The notes under the pieces were generated by a model that saw only the letters and a program-made list of their open reading frames with translations, did no database searches and was not told the DNA's origin. From positions 2,186,501 through 2,250,500 of the forward strand of contig NZ_CP131039.1 of NCBI RefSeq assembly GCF_030657335.1: a DNA stretch of 64,000 nt. The letters are read 5' to 3'. This stretch comes from Croceibacterium aestuarii. GTDB taxonomy: Bacteria; Pseudomonadota; Alphaproteobacteria; Sphingomonadales; Sphingomonadaceae. Shown in pieces: positions 39,476 through 53,922 of this stretch. A program made the translations under genes and the position numbers. Within the stretch, counting starts at the first letter, position 1. Each line of letters opens with the position of its first letter.

Positions 39476-40654
39476 ATGGCCGACCCCGCCAACACGCCTG
39501 CACAACCCAAAGGGGCGACCGGCGTTCTGATCCTCGCGGACGGCACTTTGGTGTGGGGCAAGGGCTTCGGCCACGTCGGCGCCGCCGTCGGCGAAGTCTG
39601 CTTCAACACCGCGATGACCGGTTACCAGGAAGTGATGACCGATCCCTCCTACGCAGGGCAGATCGTCACCTTCACCTTCCCGCACATCGGCAACGTCGGC
39701 GCCAATGCCGAGGACATCGAGTCGAATGTCGAAGGCGCGGTGGGATGCGTGGTGCGCGAGGATCCCACGGTACCGAGCAACTTCCGCTCCGAGCGTAGCT
39801 TCGACGACTGGATGAAGGGCCATCTCAAGATCGGCCTTGCCGGCATCGACACCCGCGCGCTGACCCGCCGCATTCGCCTCGCCGGGGCGCCCAATGCGGT
39901 CATCGCCCACGATCCCAAGGGCCATTTCGACATTCCGGCGCTGCTGAAGCAGGCGAGGGACTGGCCGGGGCTCGAGGGCATGGACCTCGCCCAGCGCGTG
40001 TCGCGCGAGAAGAACGAGGGCTGGGAGGGCGGGCCGTGGACGCTCGGCGCCGGATACGCGGGCGCGCAAAAGGACGGCCGCCCGCACGTCGTCGCGATCG
40101 ACTATGGCAGCAAGGACAACATCTTCCGCAATCTGGTGAAGGCCGGCGCCTGGGTGACCGTGGTCCCGGCCAAAACCTCGTTCGAGGACATCATGGCGCT
40201 CAAGCCCGACGGCGTGTTCCTGTCGAACGGCCCGGGCGATCCGGCGGCGACCGGCGAATACGCGGTGCCGGTAATCCGCAAGCTGCTCGACGCAGACGTG
40301 CCGATCTTCGGCATCTGCCTCGGCCACCAGATGCTCGCCATCGCAGCGGGCGCGAAGACGGTGAAGATGCACCAGGGCCACCGCGGCGCCAACCACCCGG
40401 TCCAGCGCGTCGGCGGCGTCTGGGACGCGACCGAGGACCTGGTCGAGATTACATCCATGAACCACGGCTTCGCCGTCGACGGTGCGACCCTGCCCGCAGG
40501 CGTGATCGAGACCCACCGCAGCCTGTTCGACGGCTCCAACTGCGGGATTTCGATCAGCGGCAAGAAGGCCTTCGGTGTGCAGTACCACCCCGAGGCGAGC
40601 CCCGGCCCGCAGGACAGCTTCTACCTGTTCGAGAAGTTCGTGGGGATGTTGTGA
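39476..40654 (+). CDS. carA: Carbamoyl-phosphate synthase small subunit
   Basis: CarA hydrolyses glutamine to supply ammonia to CarB for arginine and pyrimidine synthesis. The 392 aa protein has an N-terminal CPSase domain (FNTAMTGYQEVMTDPSY) and a class I glutaminase with Cys281 in GICLGHQ, His371 and Glu373 in QYHPEASPGP. It starts at the ATG at 39476. An extra gene overlaps its stop and separates it from carB. Confidence 0.96.
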   Translation: MADPANTPAQPKGATGVLILADGTLVWGKGFGHVGAAVGEVCFNTAMTGYQEVMTDPSYAGQIVTFTFPHIGNVGANAEDIESNVEGAVGCVVREDPTVPSNFRSERSFDDWMKGHLKIGLAGIDTRALTRRIRLAGAPNAVIAHDPKGHFDIPALLKQARDWPGLEGMDLAQRVSREKNEGWEGGPWTLGAGYAGAQKDGRPHVVAIDYGSKDNIFRNLVKAGAWVTVVPAKTSFEDIMALKPDGVFLSNGPGDPAATGEYAVPVIRKLLDADVPIFGICLGHQMLAIAAGAKTVKMHQGHRGANHPVQRVGGVWDATEDLVEITSMNHGFAVDGATLPAGVIETHRSLFDGSNCGISISGKKAFGVQYHPEASPGPQDSFYLFEKFVGML

Positions 40655-41157
40655 TGGAAAACGAAACAGCTTCCTCGTTGCCGATGGTAGCCGGGTTAAT
40701 CCCGAGCGAGTGGCTGACCCTCTTAGCAATCGTGTTGGGTCCCATCATCGCGGTTATCATAACGTTGGTCGTCGAGGCTCAGCGCCGGTCTCGGCAGCAA
40801 CGCCTTGAGATTTTCCGAACGATCATGACGACACGTCATTTGCCCGGTGATGCGCGTTACTCCAGTTCAATCAACCTCGTGCCGGTTGAGTTCAACCGAA
40901 ACAGGGCGGTCGTTGAGGCTTATAACGACTACATCGAAGAGACCCGCTTCAAGCCTCAGGCGGGTGATGAAGAAAAGAAATTCCGGCTCTTAGCCTCAAA
41001 GCAAACCAAGCTGATTGCCGCGATGGCCAAAGATCTCGGATTTCGTCTCAGAGAATCTGATCTCGAGGTCCAAGCATACGCCGCTGACGGCTTCATCCAG
41101 CGTGACAATATGGTTCTCGACGCTTTGACAGGATCCGCGAGGTGGCGGAAATCTTGA
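40654..41157 (+). CDS. DUF6680-like membrane-anchored protein between carA and carB
   Basis: The 167 aa protein has one membrane helix near the N-terminus (LTLLAIVLGPIIAVIITLVV, about residues 22-41), then a charged helical domain with RTIMTTRHLPGDARYSSSIN and LVPVEFN. This resembles the DUF6680 family as I remember it; its function is unknown. Its ATG shares an A with the carA stop (TGATG). The DNA is visibly less GC-rich than carA and carB, so it looks like an acquired gene that keeps the operon's transcription intact. Confidence 0.75.
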   Translation: MENETASSLPMVAGLIPSEWLTLLAIVLGPIIAVIITLVVEAQRRSRQQRLEIFRTIMTTRHLPGDARYSSSINLVPVEFNRNRAVVEAYNDYIEETRFKPQAGDEEKKFRLLASKQTKLIAAMAKDLGFRLRESDLEVQAYAADGFIQRDNMVLDALTGSARWRKS

Positions 41158-41245
41158 AGGTTCAAACCCGGATCATGATTGGAGACCCAGCCGCTGGGGA
41201 CGCGCCAGTCATTGCCCAAACCGACGAGGCTGAAGAAGGCCAATA

Positions 41246-44575
<3,330 letters not shown>

Positions 44576-44668
44576 TCACTCCTCCCCGACATTTCCGCAA
44601 CAAGTTCTGCTCCTTTTTGAGCGGTCAGGGTGGTTTTGACGGGGCCTGCTGGAAAGACAGGGACCGAA

Positions 44669-45136
44669 ATGGAAAAGTTTCCAATGCTGGCGGAAGGCTA
44701 TGAAAAGCTGACTGCCGATCTCAAGGCTCTCCGCGCCGAACGGCCCAAGATCGTCGATGCGATCGAAGAGGCGCGTGCGCACGGCGACTTGTCCGAGAAT
44801 GCCGAGTACCACGCGGCGAAGGAACGCCAGGGGCAGGTCGAGGCGCAGATCGCCGACATCGAAGACAAGGTCAGCCGGGCGCAGATCATCGATCCGACCT
44901 CGCTGTCGGGCGACCGGATCGTATTCGGCGCCACCGTCACCGTGCTCGACGACGACGACAAGCCGTGCCGTTACCAGATCGTGGGCCAGGTCGAGAGCGA
45001 CGCCAAGAAGGGCCGGATTTCCTACGATTCGCCGATGGGCCGCGCGCTGATCGGCAAGTCGGTCGGCGACGAGGTCGAGGTCACCGTGCCGAGCGGCGAC
45101 CGCTTCTACCTGGTCGAAAAAATCGAGTTCATTTGA
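44669..45136 (+). CDS. greA: Transcription elongation factor GreA
   Basis: GreA rescues backtracked RNA polymerase by stimulating transcript cleavage. The 155 aa protein has an N-terminal coiled coil (from [17 protein letters not shown]) with the acidic tip residues in [15 protein letters not shown], and a C-terminal FKBP-like domain ([18 protein letters not shown]). It follows carB by 93 bases. Confidence 0.96.
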   Translation: MEKFPMLAEGYEKLTADLKALRAERPKIVDAIEEARAHGDLSENAEYHAAKERQGQVEAQIADIEDKVSRAQIIDPTSLSGDRIVFGATVTVLDDDDKPCRYQIVGQVESDAKKGRISYDSPMGRALIGKSVGDEVEVTVPSGDRFYLVEKIEFI

Positions 45137-45204
45137 ACGCGCTTGGCCGGGCGGGGCCGGCGATGTAGCTAAGGCGCATCGCCACGCCCCGAGAGGTTTT
45201 CCCC

Positions 45205-45495
45205 GTGCCCGTACCTCCAGTAGCTATCGCCCGCCGCAGAATCGTCGCCAAGTTCTTTGCAGCCGACGCCGTTCGGCCGGAGGATGCGATCATTTTCGAG
45301 CCGCGCCGCTTCCTTCAGGAGCGGGTGTTCGAGCGCTTTCTCGATGCCGGGATCGTCAAGCGCGCCGGTAACGGCAAGTACTGGATCGACGTGCCCGCCT
45401 ACGGAGCCTACCGCCGCTCGCTGCGCAAGCGCGCGCTCATGGGGGTGGGGATAGCGTTGGGAGCCGGGGCTGCGATACTCGCTATCGGAAACTGA
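45205..45495 (+). CDS. Small C-tail-anchored protein of unknown function
   Basis: The 96 aa ORF begins at a GTG at 45205, eight bases after GAGAGG. The middle contains a helix-turn-like stretch (PRRFLQERVFERFLDAGIVKR), a KYWIDVPAYGAYRRS segment and a C-terminal hydrophobic helix (MGVGIALGAGAAILAIG). No family is recognised. It is convergent with the DUF4170 gene. Confidence 0.65.
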   Translation: MPVPPVAIARRRIVAKFFAADAVRPEDAIIFEPRRFLQERVFERFLDAGIVKRAGNGKYWIDVPAYGAYRRSLRKRALMGVGIALGAGAAILAIGN

Positions 45496-45496
45496 C

Positions 45497-45727
45497 TTAT
45501 TTTCCGGGCAATTCCGGCTCGAGCAGTCGATGCAGGTGGACGATGACGTATTTCATCTCGGCGTCGTCGACGGTGCGCTGGGCCCATCCGCGCCAGGCTT
45601 CTTCCGCTTCGGCATAGCTGGGATAGAACCCGACAACGTGGATATCTTTCAGGTCCTGGAACTCGGTGCCCATGGGATCGGCCACGCGGCCGCCCATGAC
45701 GAGATGGAGGAGCTGTTTGTCAGGCAT
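45497..45727 (-). CDS. DUF4170 family protein
   Basis: The 76 aa protein has the DUF4170 pattern: L-H-L-V-M-G-G-R-V near the start, then G-F-Y-P-S-Y-A-E-A-E-E-A-W-R, and VDDAEMKYVIVHLHRLLEP at the end. These short alphaproteobacterial proteins have no known function. It ends one base from the convergent 96 aa gene. Confidence 0.82.
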   Translation of the reverse strand: MPDKQLLHLVMGGRVADPMGTEFQDLKDIHVVGFYPSYAEAEEAWRGWAQRTVDDAEMKYVIVHLHRLLEPELPGK

Positions 45728-45805
45728 GCCGGTTCCCTTGCGAAGCGTGAATCGCTGTCACCCGCTCCTTAGGGGATCGAACGGCCGCCGCAAGTGGGAC
45801 GCTCC

Positions 45806-46288
45806 TCAGTTGAGGCGGGCGCGAATCGCCTTGCGCACCGACTTGCCGCCCTTGACCACGCTATCGAGCGCCTCGCCCGCGTAATCGGCGGCTTCGTCGC
45901 CCAGGTCCCGAGCGCCTCGGCCAAGGCTGCGGCCGGCTTCCTCGAGCCATTCGAGCCCTTCCTTGCCGCCTTCGCCCGCCGCTTCGAGCGCCTTTGCGGC
46001 ATAGGCCAGGGCGAGTTCGGCGCCGATCGTGGCTAGCCCGGCGACCTTGGTGCCGCCCTTGGCCGCGGCGCGGCGCGGGCCGCGGAACATCCCGGCGATG
46101 ATGACACCGGCGGCGAGGCCGCCGACGACCGTGGCCACGGGGTGTTCCTTGGCGAACGCTGCGACCTTATCCTTCGCCTCGATGGCGGTCTCGCCGGCGC
46201 GGTCCAAGAAGCTGCTTTCGCGCTCCTCGTTGCGCGCCTCGGCGGCGGCGACCTTGTTCTTCAGGGTCTCGCGCTTGGCATCGGTCAT
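45806..46288 (-). CDS. Membrane protein of the envelope-stress-like cluster
   Basis: The 160 aa protein begins MTDAKRETLKNKVAAAEARN, with a coiled N-terminus. A hydrophobic segment (HPVATVVGGLAAGVIIAGMF, about residues 49-68) precedes a long Ala/Gly-rich helical C-terminus. It is the last of four adjacent minus-strand genes that resemble the YqjD/YqjE/YqjK group. Its function is unknown. Confidence 0.7.
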   Translation of the reverse strand: MTDAKRETLKNKVAAAEARNEERESSFLDRAGETAIEAKDKVAAFAKEHPVATVVGGLAAGVIIAGMFRGPRRAAAKGGTKVAGLATIGAELALAYAAKALEAAGEGGKEGLEWLEEAGRSLGRGARDLGDEAADYAGEALDSVVKGGKSVRKAIRARLN

Positions 46289-46307
46289 GTAATTTCTCCG
46301 TTGAAGA

Positions 46308-46643
46308 TCAGTCGTCGTCCGAACGATCCGCGTCGCCGTCCGGTTCCGCTTCGTCGCTCTCCAGGCCGAACAGGTCGGCCAAGCCGTTGAGGATCGGAAC
46401 CCGGGCAAACCAGATCGCCACCGCGGCAACGGCGGCGCCGATCTGGCCCTTGTTGCTCTCGGCGTAGTCGACTGCGTCGTCGACCATGTCGAGCGCGCTG
46501 TCGCCCAGGCGGTCGGCGATCCGGCCGCCGACCCCGCGTGCGGCCAGGTCTTCCTTGATGAAGCGCAGGTCGGCCTGGAAAACCGCTAGAGCTGCGTCGC
46601 GCAGCGCCCTGTCGTCGGCCAACTGGCGTTCGAGTGCGCTCAT
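46308..46643 (-). CDS. Small helical membrane protein
   Basis: The 111 aa protein has an amphipathic N-terminal half, a short hydrophobic helix (GAAVAAVAIWFARVPI) and an acidic tail (ESDEAEPDGDADRSDDD). The start overlaps the holin-like gene stop by four bases (ATGA). It fits the position of YqjK-like genes in such clusters, but no signature is clear. Confidence 0.65.
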   Translation of the reverse strand: MSALERQLADDRALRDAALAVFQADLRFIKEDLAARGVGGRIADRLGDSALDMVDDAVDYAESNKGQIGAAVAAVAIWFARVPILNGLADLFGLESDEAEPDGDADRSDDD

Positions 46644-47092
46644 GTGCCCGCCGATCCGTCGCTACTCAGCGCGTTCATGATGCGCTGCCAGCGCGTGGCG
46701 GCCATTCTGCCGAAGACAAGCGCGAGAATGAATTCCGCTCCGACGACCACCGCACTCGATCCCCAAGGGGTGAGCACCGGGGCCAGGGCAATGATCAGGC
46801 CGACTGTGAGGCCGATCAGGGCGATGAAACCGAAAGCCCCGGCAATCGAACCGTAGATCGCCGCCGACTTTGCCCCGTCGAGGACGAAAATCGCGCGGCT
46901 CTTCTGGAAATGCGCTTCGGCTTCGAGATAGGTCTTGCCGTCCTCGACCAGCGTTTCGATGTCGTTGAGCAGCGAGCGTGCCGCGGCGCGCTCCTCCGCA
47001 TCCGACGACGCGCGGTCGCCCTGCGCATCGGCCACGCCGCTCACGCTTCCACCGCCCAGCGGCGTGAGGCGTACGTCCTCCCCGGACTCCAC
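46640..47092 (-). CDS. Phage holin family (YqjE/holin-X-like) membrane protein
   Basis: The 150 aa protein has a helical N-terminus (ERAAARSLLNDIETLVEDGKTYLE), then two membrane helices (AFGFIALIGLTVGLIIALAPVL and VVVGAEFILALVFG). This is the layout of the holin-X/YqjE family, which despite the name is found in envelope-stress operons. It starts with GTG at 47092, six bases after the preceding gene. Confidence 0.75.
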   Translation of the reverse strand: MESGEDVRLTPLGGGSVSGVADAQGDRASSDAEERAAARSLLNDIETLVEDGKTYLEAEAHFQKSRAIFVLDGAKSAAIYGSIAGAFGFIALIGLTVGLIIALAPVLTPWGSSAVVVGAEFILALVFGRMAATRWQRIMNALSSDGSAGT

Positions 47093-47098
47093 CGGCGA

Positions 47099-49115
<2,017 letters not shown>

Positions 49116-49183
49116 GCGCTTCTCGACCGGCGGCCCATTGCTTCGGACGAAAGGCGTTTCGCAGAACTCCGCCTTGCGCTAGG

Positions 49184-49206
49184 CGGTTTCACGCGAAACC
49201 GTTTCC
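49184..49206 (+). terminator. Hairpin between eno and the M13 peptidase gene
   Basis: CGGTTTC (49184-49190) pairs with GAAACCG (49195-49201) around ACGC and is followed by TTTCC. The stem is short, so this is a weak terminator candidate for eno. It lies 20 bases before the peptidase start. Confidence 0.35.
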
Positions 49207-49225
49207 TCACTGCCCGGAGTTCCCG

Positions 49226-51307
49226 ATGAAATCGCCCGTTCTCGCCGCCCTCCTGCTCGGCACCGCCACCGTCATGCTCGGCCCGGTTGCCTGCACCCAG
49301 GCCGCCGACCAGGATCAGGCTGCGGCCCCTTCGCCGGGAACCGAGATCGGCATCGAGCCAGGCTGGATGGACACCTCGGCCAAGCCGGGCGACGATTTCT
49401 ACGCCTATGCCAACGGCAACTGGTCGCAGGACATTCCGGCCGACCGCTCGAGCGTCTCCGCCTTCTGGCTGGCGCAGCAGCAGACCGAGCGGCAGATGGA
49501 TTCGCTGGTGCAGGACATTCTCGCCTCCGACCCCGAGCCGGGCAGCAACGAGGCTTTGCTCAAGACGTTCTACCAAAGCTTCACCGACACCAAGGCGATC
49601 GACGCCGCCGGGATGAAGCCGGTCCAAGCCGACCTGCAGCGCTTCGAAGCGATCGCCGACAAGCAGCAACTGGCCAAGGTTCTCGGCAGTCAGGTCCGCG
49701 CCGACGTCGACGCGCTCAACAGCACCGATCTCGAAACCGAAAACCTGTTCGGCGTCTTCGTGACCCAGGCGCTCAAGGGCGGCGAGGTCGTTCCCTACCT
49801 GATGCAGGGCGGCCTGGGCATGCCGAGCCGCGAATACTATCTCTCCGACGATCCCAAGATGGCCGCGCTGCGCAAGCAGTACCGCAGCTATATCGAGGAT
49901 CTCTTCAAGGCGGCGGGACTCGACGACGCCGCAGCACGCGCGCAGCGGGTCTACGACCTCGAGATCAAGATCGCCAAGGCGCACGAAAGCTACGAAGAGC
50001 AGAACGACTGGACGACCGGCGCCGGGCTGTGGTCGCAGGCCGATTTCGCCGCCAAGGCGCCGGGGATGGACTGGCAGGCCTTCTTCGCCGGGGCCGGGCT
50101 GGGCGATGTGAAGACCTTCGACGCCTTCGATCCCGAGGCCACACCGCGCCTCGCCGGGCTGGTCGGCTCCGAGCCGCTCGCGGCCTGGAAGGACTGGCTC
50201 GCGTTCCACCAGATCAATGCCAACGCCGCTTACCTGCCCGGCAAGATCGACCAGCTGCATTTCGGGTTCTACGGCACCGCGCTGCAAGGCAAGGAAGCCC
50301 AGCGGGCGCGCGACAAACGGGCGCTCGATGCGATCGACACCTATCTCGGCGACGCGATGGGCAAGCTCTACGTCGAGCATTTCTTCCCCGCCTCGTCGAA
50401 GCAGCGCATCCAGGGCATGGTCGAGGAGATAAAGGCCGCCTTCGTCAAGCGGCTCGACGGCATCGACTGGCTCGATCCCAAGACCCGCGAGGAAGCCAAG
50501 AAGAAGGTCGCGGCAATGGAAATCGGCGTCGGCTATCCCGACACCTGGACGACCTACAGCGGCGTCGACCTTCAGCCGGGCGGGGCCTATGCCAACAAGC
50601 AGGCGCTCGAAAAGCTGCACTACCGCCAGCAACTCGCGAAGATCGGCAAGCCGCAGGACAAGGGCGAGTGGTGGATGAACGCCCAGCTGGTCAACGCGGT
50701 CAACCTGCCGGTGCAGAACGCGATCAATTTCCCCGCCGCGATCCTGCAGCGCCCGTTTTACGATGCCAAGGCCGACGCGGCTTCCAACTATGGCGGCATC
50801 GGTGCGGTGATCGGGCACGAGCTGAGCCACAGCTTCGATTCCTCGGGCGCCGATTTCGACGCCACCGCCGCCATGCGCAACTGGTGGACCGACAAGGACC
50901 GGGCGGCCTTCGACAAGGCCGGCGACAAGCTCGCCGCGCAGTACGATACGTACGAACCGTTTCCCGGCGTCCACGTGCGCGGCCGCCAGGTGCTGGGCGA
51001 GAATATCGCCGACGTTGCCGGCCTTGTCGCCGCCTACGACGCCTATCGCTCCTCGCTCGGGGGCAAGGAGGCGCCGGTGATCGACGGCCTGACTGGCGAC
51101 CAGCGCTTCTTCATTGCTTACGCGCAGAGCAACGCGAACAAGACGCGCGAAGCGCAGTTGCGCAAGCAGATCGCCACCGACGGCCACGCCCCCGCCGCCT
51201 ACCGCGCGCTGACGGTGCGCAATCTCGATGCCTGGTACAAAGCCTTCGGCGTCGAGCCCGGAGACAAGCTCTACCTCAAGCCCGAGGAGCGGGTCACGAT
51301 CTGGTGA
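49226..51307 (+). CDS. M13 family (neprilysin/PepO-like) metallopeptidase
   Basis: The 693 aa protein starts at the ATG at 49226 with a signal-like N-terminus (hydrophobic to about residue 23, then an acidic/Pro-rich linker). It has the M13 N-terminal domain, the zinc motif HELSH in VIGHELSHSFD and the third ligand in ENIADVAG, and ends TIW. It should cleave peptides in the periplasm. The sequence PVAC near residue 23 is not a standard lipobox. Confidence 0.92.
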   Translation: MKSPVLAALLLGTATVMLGPVACTQAADQDQAAAPSPGTEIGIEPGWMDTSAKPGDDFYAYANGNWSQDIPADRSSVSAFWLAQQQTERQMDSLVQDILASDPEPGSNEALLKTFYQSFTDTKAIDAAGMKPVQADLQRFEAIADKQQLAKVLGSQVRADVDALNSTDLETENLFGVFVTQALKGGEVVPYLMQGGLGMPSREYYLSDDPKMAALRKQYRSYIEDLFKAAGLDDAAARAQRVYDLEIKIAKAHESYEEQNDWTTGAGLWSQADFAAKAPGMDWQAFFAGAGLGDVKTFDAFDPEATPRLAGLVGSEPLAAWKDWLAFHQINANAAYLPGKIDQLHFGFYGTALQGKEAQRARDKRALDAIDTYLGDAMGKLYVEHFFPASSKQRIQGMVEEIKAAFVKRLDGIDWLDPKTREEAKKKVAAMEIGVGYPDTWTTYSGVDLQPGGAYANKQALEKLHYRQQLAKIGKPQDKGEWWMNAQLVNAVNLPVQNAINFPAAILQRPFYDAKADAASNYGGIGAVIGHELSHSFDSSGADFDATAAMRNWWTDKDRAAFDKAGDKLAAQYDTYEPFPGVHVRGRQVLGENIADVAGLVAAYDAYRSSLGGKEAPVIDGLTGDQRFFIAYAQSNANKTREAQLRKQIATDGHAPAAYRALTVRNLDAWYKAFGVEPGDKLYLKPEERVTIW

Positions 51308-51475
51308 TCGGCGGCGCGGACCGGCAGGCCCCAGCCCGCCGGTCGCCCTGACCTGCGCAGCCAGGACCTGCGGCAGCTGAGAATCCTATCGCAGTTGTCC
51401 CCTCAATCTCACCCTGAACTCGTTTGGAGTTTATCCCTTTCAATCATGTAATCCAAGATGTAGTGTCCCGAGCCA

Positions 51476-52087
51476 ATGGGCAAGGGGGATTCGGGAATCG
51501 TGGCGAAGGTGGCAACCTGGGCGGGGAGAGCCGTGATCGGCACCTTCCTGTTCATAAGTGGTGTCGGGCCGCGAGAGGCGCATTCCAATGTCAGCCATTG
51601 GCTTGACGTGATTGGCTGGCAGTCGGCTTCTCAGGCAACGAGAGGGCTTGTCGTCCACCCAGCGATCATGTGGGCCTGCGCCATTCTCCTGTTGCTGTCG
51701 TTCGCGCCGCAAGCCGGGCGCGCTTTCGCAGCGACCGGGTGGCCAGCAAAGCGGCCGCAAAGAACCACCCCGGAGGAGGAGGCGCGGGCGTTGGCGCTCA
51801 AAGGAAACACCATCGTCCGGAGGCTAAATTTACATTGGCACTCGATGATTGCTGCGGAACGATTAGACCCTCTTGGGGGCGTAATAAGTGACGCGATTTC
51901 GCTAATGATCACGTATGAAAAATGTGGCCTTACGGTTCCTAATCTGTCCGGCTTGGAAGAAATGGAGCGCAAAGCGATGGCAATTATGGAGTATTTTGAG
52001 CGGATGACCCCGCTCTTGCGTGATGGCCACATAGACGAGGCGAGAGAGGTTGCCTCGCACGTAGCTCAGCAGGTGGCTGAACCTTGA
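51476..52087 (+). CDS. Membrane protein of unknown function (AT-richer orphan)
   Basis: The 203 aa ORF has two hydrophobic helices (ATWAGRAVIGTFLFISGV and IMWACAILLLLSFAP) and a cytosolic helical C-terminus. The second half uses AT-rich codons unlike its neighbours. It sits beside a transposase remnant, so it is probably a horizontally acquired gene. I do not recognise the family. The start is uncertain (no clear Shine-Dalgarno). Confidence 0.55.
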   Translation: MGKGDSGIVAKVATWAGRAVIGTFLFISGVGPREAHSNVSHWLDVIGWQSASQATRGLVVHPAIMWACAILLLLSFAPQAGRAFAATGWPAKRPQRTTPEEEARALALKGNTIVRRLNLHWHSMIAAERLDPLGGVISDAISLMITYEKCGLTVPNLSGLEEMERKAMAIMEYFERMTPLLRDGHIDEAREVASHVAQQVAEP

Positions 52088-52132
52088 CCGACGATCCTAG
52101 TATCCGCTTTCACAAACTCCTACGCGCGATGC

Positions 52133-52666
52133 TGGGACCACGCGCGTTACCAGTTCGCCGCCGCGTTCCAGCATCCCAAGAACGCAGGTCTTATTGCCCT
52201 TGTAGCCCTAGCCTTTGCCCGAAACCGAGCCACCGATCAGCGTCTCGTCGATTTCGACATGCGAGCCGGAACCGCCAAGGGGATCGTCGCTGTCGAACGC
52301 CGCCATGTACTTGCGGATTTCGTGGCACATGCGCCACGCGGTCTTGTAGGTCACGCCGATCTGGCGCTCGACTTCCTTGGCAGCAACGCCGTTCCGGCTA
52401 ATCGAGAACATGTGCATCACCAAAAACCAGTCGCGCAGGGGAGTGCGGGTGCGCTCGAAAGGCGTTCCGGCCATCGGCGCAATCTGATTGCCGCAATGCT
52501 CGCACGAATAAACCTTGCGGGTGCTGACGCGATAATAGTGCGCGTCCTTGCCGCATTTTGCGCAGATGTGACGGTCGCCATAGCGCGTGCGCATGAGGTG
52601 TTCGAGACAGCTATCCTCGGTCGGAAACTGGTCGAGGAATTTGCGGAGGGGGATGGGCTTGCTCAT
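52133..52666 (-). pseudogene. Decayed IS1595-family (ISXO2-like) transposase
   Basis: The first 152 codons encode a zinc ribbon (CAKCGKD...CEHCGN), the helix-turn-helix region and the first catalytic Asp in VEIDETLIGG. A TAG then interrupts the frame at 52208-52210. The same frame continues with GYKGNKTCVLGMLERGGEL, the expected next motif, to about 52133, where homology stops. The rest of the DDE domain is missing. It is therefore an inactivated, truncated insertion-sequence transposase. Confidence 0.85.
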
Positions 52667-52834
52667 ACATATTGTATAGCAGGGAGCCCTACATGACGCA
52701 ATGGGATAATCCCCAACTCGTTTCAGGGTCCATTTCTCGCCACGCGGAAACCGCGCCGGTGAACATGGATGCTGAAACAGGTCCAGGATTATGCTCGGCA
52801 GGGGAAGTCCTGAACGGCCAACGCCGGCGAGCGG

Positions 52835-53575
52835 TCAGCGCGTGACGACGAGGCGGTAGCCGGCGTCGAACTCATCGAGCGTCAGCAGGTCTCCATAGCG
52901 GCGCCGCCACGCCCCGCTCGCGAGGTCGTCAGTCAAGCGCGCCAGGCCCGGTTCCAGCCCGGTGAGGACATGGAACGTCGAACTGCCCGAACGGACCTGC
53001 GGATCGAGATAGGCTTCCGGCCGCCGCCAGTAGGCGTAGAGGAACCCGTCGCTGCAATCGTGCGGGATCGGCACAGTCTGGACGTCGATCTCGCCCAGCG
53101 CGCGGCGATAGTCCTCGAACGGGATCGTCTGCCCGGCATCGAGCGCGCGGATCTCGGGCAGGTAATCGCCGAGCCAGGTGCCGGGGTGGCCCTGCTCGAA
53201 GGTCAGGACCGCCACCGGCCCGCGCGCCACGCGGCGCATTTCGCGCAGGCCCTGCAGCGGGTCGGTCCAGTGATGCACGGTCAGCACGGCCATCGCCGCA
53301 TCGAACGAATCGTCGGGGAAGGGCAGGGCCTCGGCGCGCGCCTGCACCACCGGAGCGCTGCCGGCCGGGCGCTGGGCGATCATCGCCGCCGAGGGCTCGA
53401 CCGCTGTGACCTCGCGCCGTGTCGGCTCGTACGATCCGGTTCCTGCACCGACGTTGACGATGGTTTTCGCATCGCCGAGCGCCGCCTCGATCCGGGCGGC
53501 AATGCGCGGGTCCGGCTTGCGCAGGTTGGCGTAGTCGAGGCCGATCCGGTCGTAGAGCGGCGCGGCCTCGCTCAT
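52835..53575 (-). CDS. Class I SAM-dependent methyltransferase
   Basis: The 246 aa protein has motif I VNVGAGTGSYE (about residues 40-50), an acidic residue after the second strand (TAVEPSAAM) and LPFPDDSFDAAMAVLTVHHW, the UbiE/Methyltransf_11 style. The substrate is not evident. It overlaps the upstream DUF2200 gene by four bases. Confidence 0.85.
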   Translation of the reverse strand: MSEAAPLYDRIGLDYANLRKPDPRIAARIEAALGDAKTIVNVGAGTGSYEPTRREVTAVEPSAAMIAQRPAGSAPVVQARAEALPFPDDSFDAAMAVLTVHHWTDPLQGLREMRRVARGPVAVLTFEQGHPGTWLGDYLPEIRALDAGQTIPFEDYRRALGEIDVQTVPIPHDCSDGFLYAYWRRPEAYLDPQVRSGSSTFHVLTGLEPGLARLTDDLASGAWRRRYGDLLTLDEFDAGYRLVVTR

Positions 53576-53922
53576 GACCGCAGGATTTTTTCCATCGCTC
53601 GCCCTTTGGCGAGTTCGTCGATCAGCTTGTCGAGCTGACGAACGCGCTTTTCGCCTTCGTCCTCGATCTCCTCGACGCGAATGCCGCAGATCGCACCGGT
53701 GATTCGCTCGCGCGCCGGATTGAGGGCAGGGGCCTCGGCGAAGAACGTCTCGAAGTCGTTGCCCGACGCGGCCTGGCGTTCGAGGGCGGCCTTGTCGTAA
53801 CCGGTCAGCCAGGCGATCACTGCCTCGACCTCCTCGCGCGTCCGCCCCTTGCGCTCGGCCTTGGCAACCAGTGCCGGATAGACTTTGCCGAACTCGAGCT
53901 TCTTCGCCTCGCGCCGCGCCAT
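53572..53922 (-). CDS. DUF2200 family protein
   Basis: The 116 aa protein has the DUF2200 pattern: KLEFGKVYPALVAKAERKGRT, VIAWLTGYDKAALE, and ERITGAICGIRVEEIEDE. Its function is unknown. The ATG at 53922 overlaps the stop of the upstream membrane gene (TGATG) and its end overlaps the methyltransferase start. Confidence 0.85.
   Translation of the reverse strand: MARREAKKLEFGKVYPALVAKAERKGRTREEVEAVIAWLTGYDKAALERQAASGNDFETFFAEAPALNPARERITGAICGIRVEEIEDEGEKRVRQLDKLIDELAKGRAMEKILRS

Larger units (their letters stand above)
51417..52723. repeat. AACTCGTTT direct repeats flanking an AT-richer segment
   Basis: AACTCGTTT occurs in the same orientation at 51417-51425 and 52715-52723. Between them lie an AT-richer orphan gene and a decayed IS1595-type transposase. 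This could be a target duplication left by an insertion, or chance; a 9-base match in this length is only suggestive. Confidence 0.25.

Noticed and set aside
51308-51400. Inverted repeat GACCGGC/GCCGGTC after the M13 peptidase
   Set aside because: The stem is short, the loop GC-rich and no T-run follows; not convincing as a terminator.
52084-52401. Plus-strand frame over the transposase remnant
   Set aside because: It is antisense to recognisable IS1595 transposase and has no features of its own.
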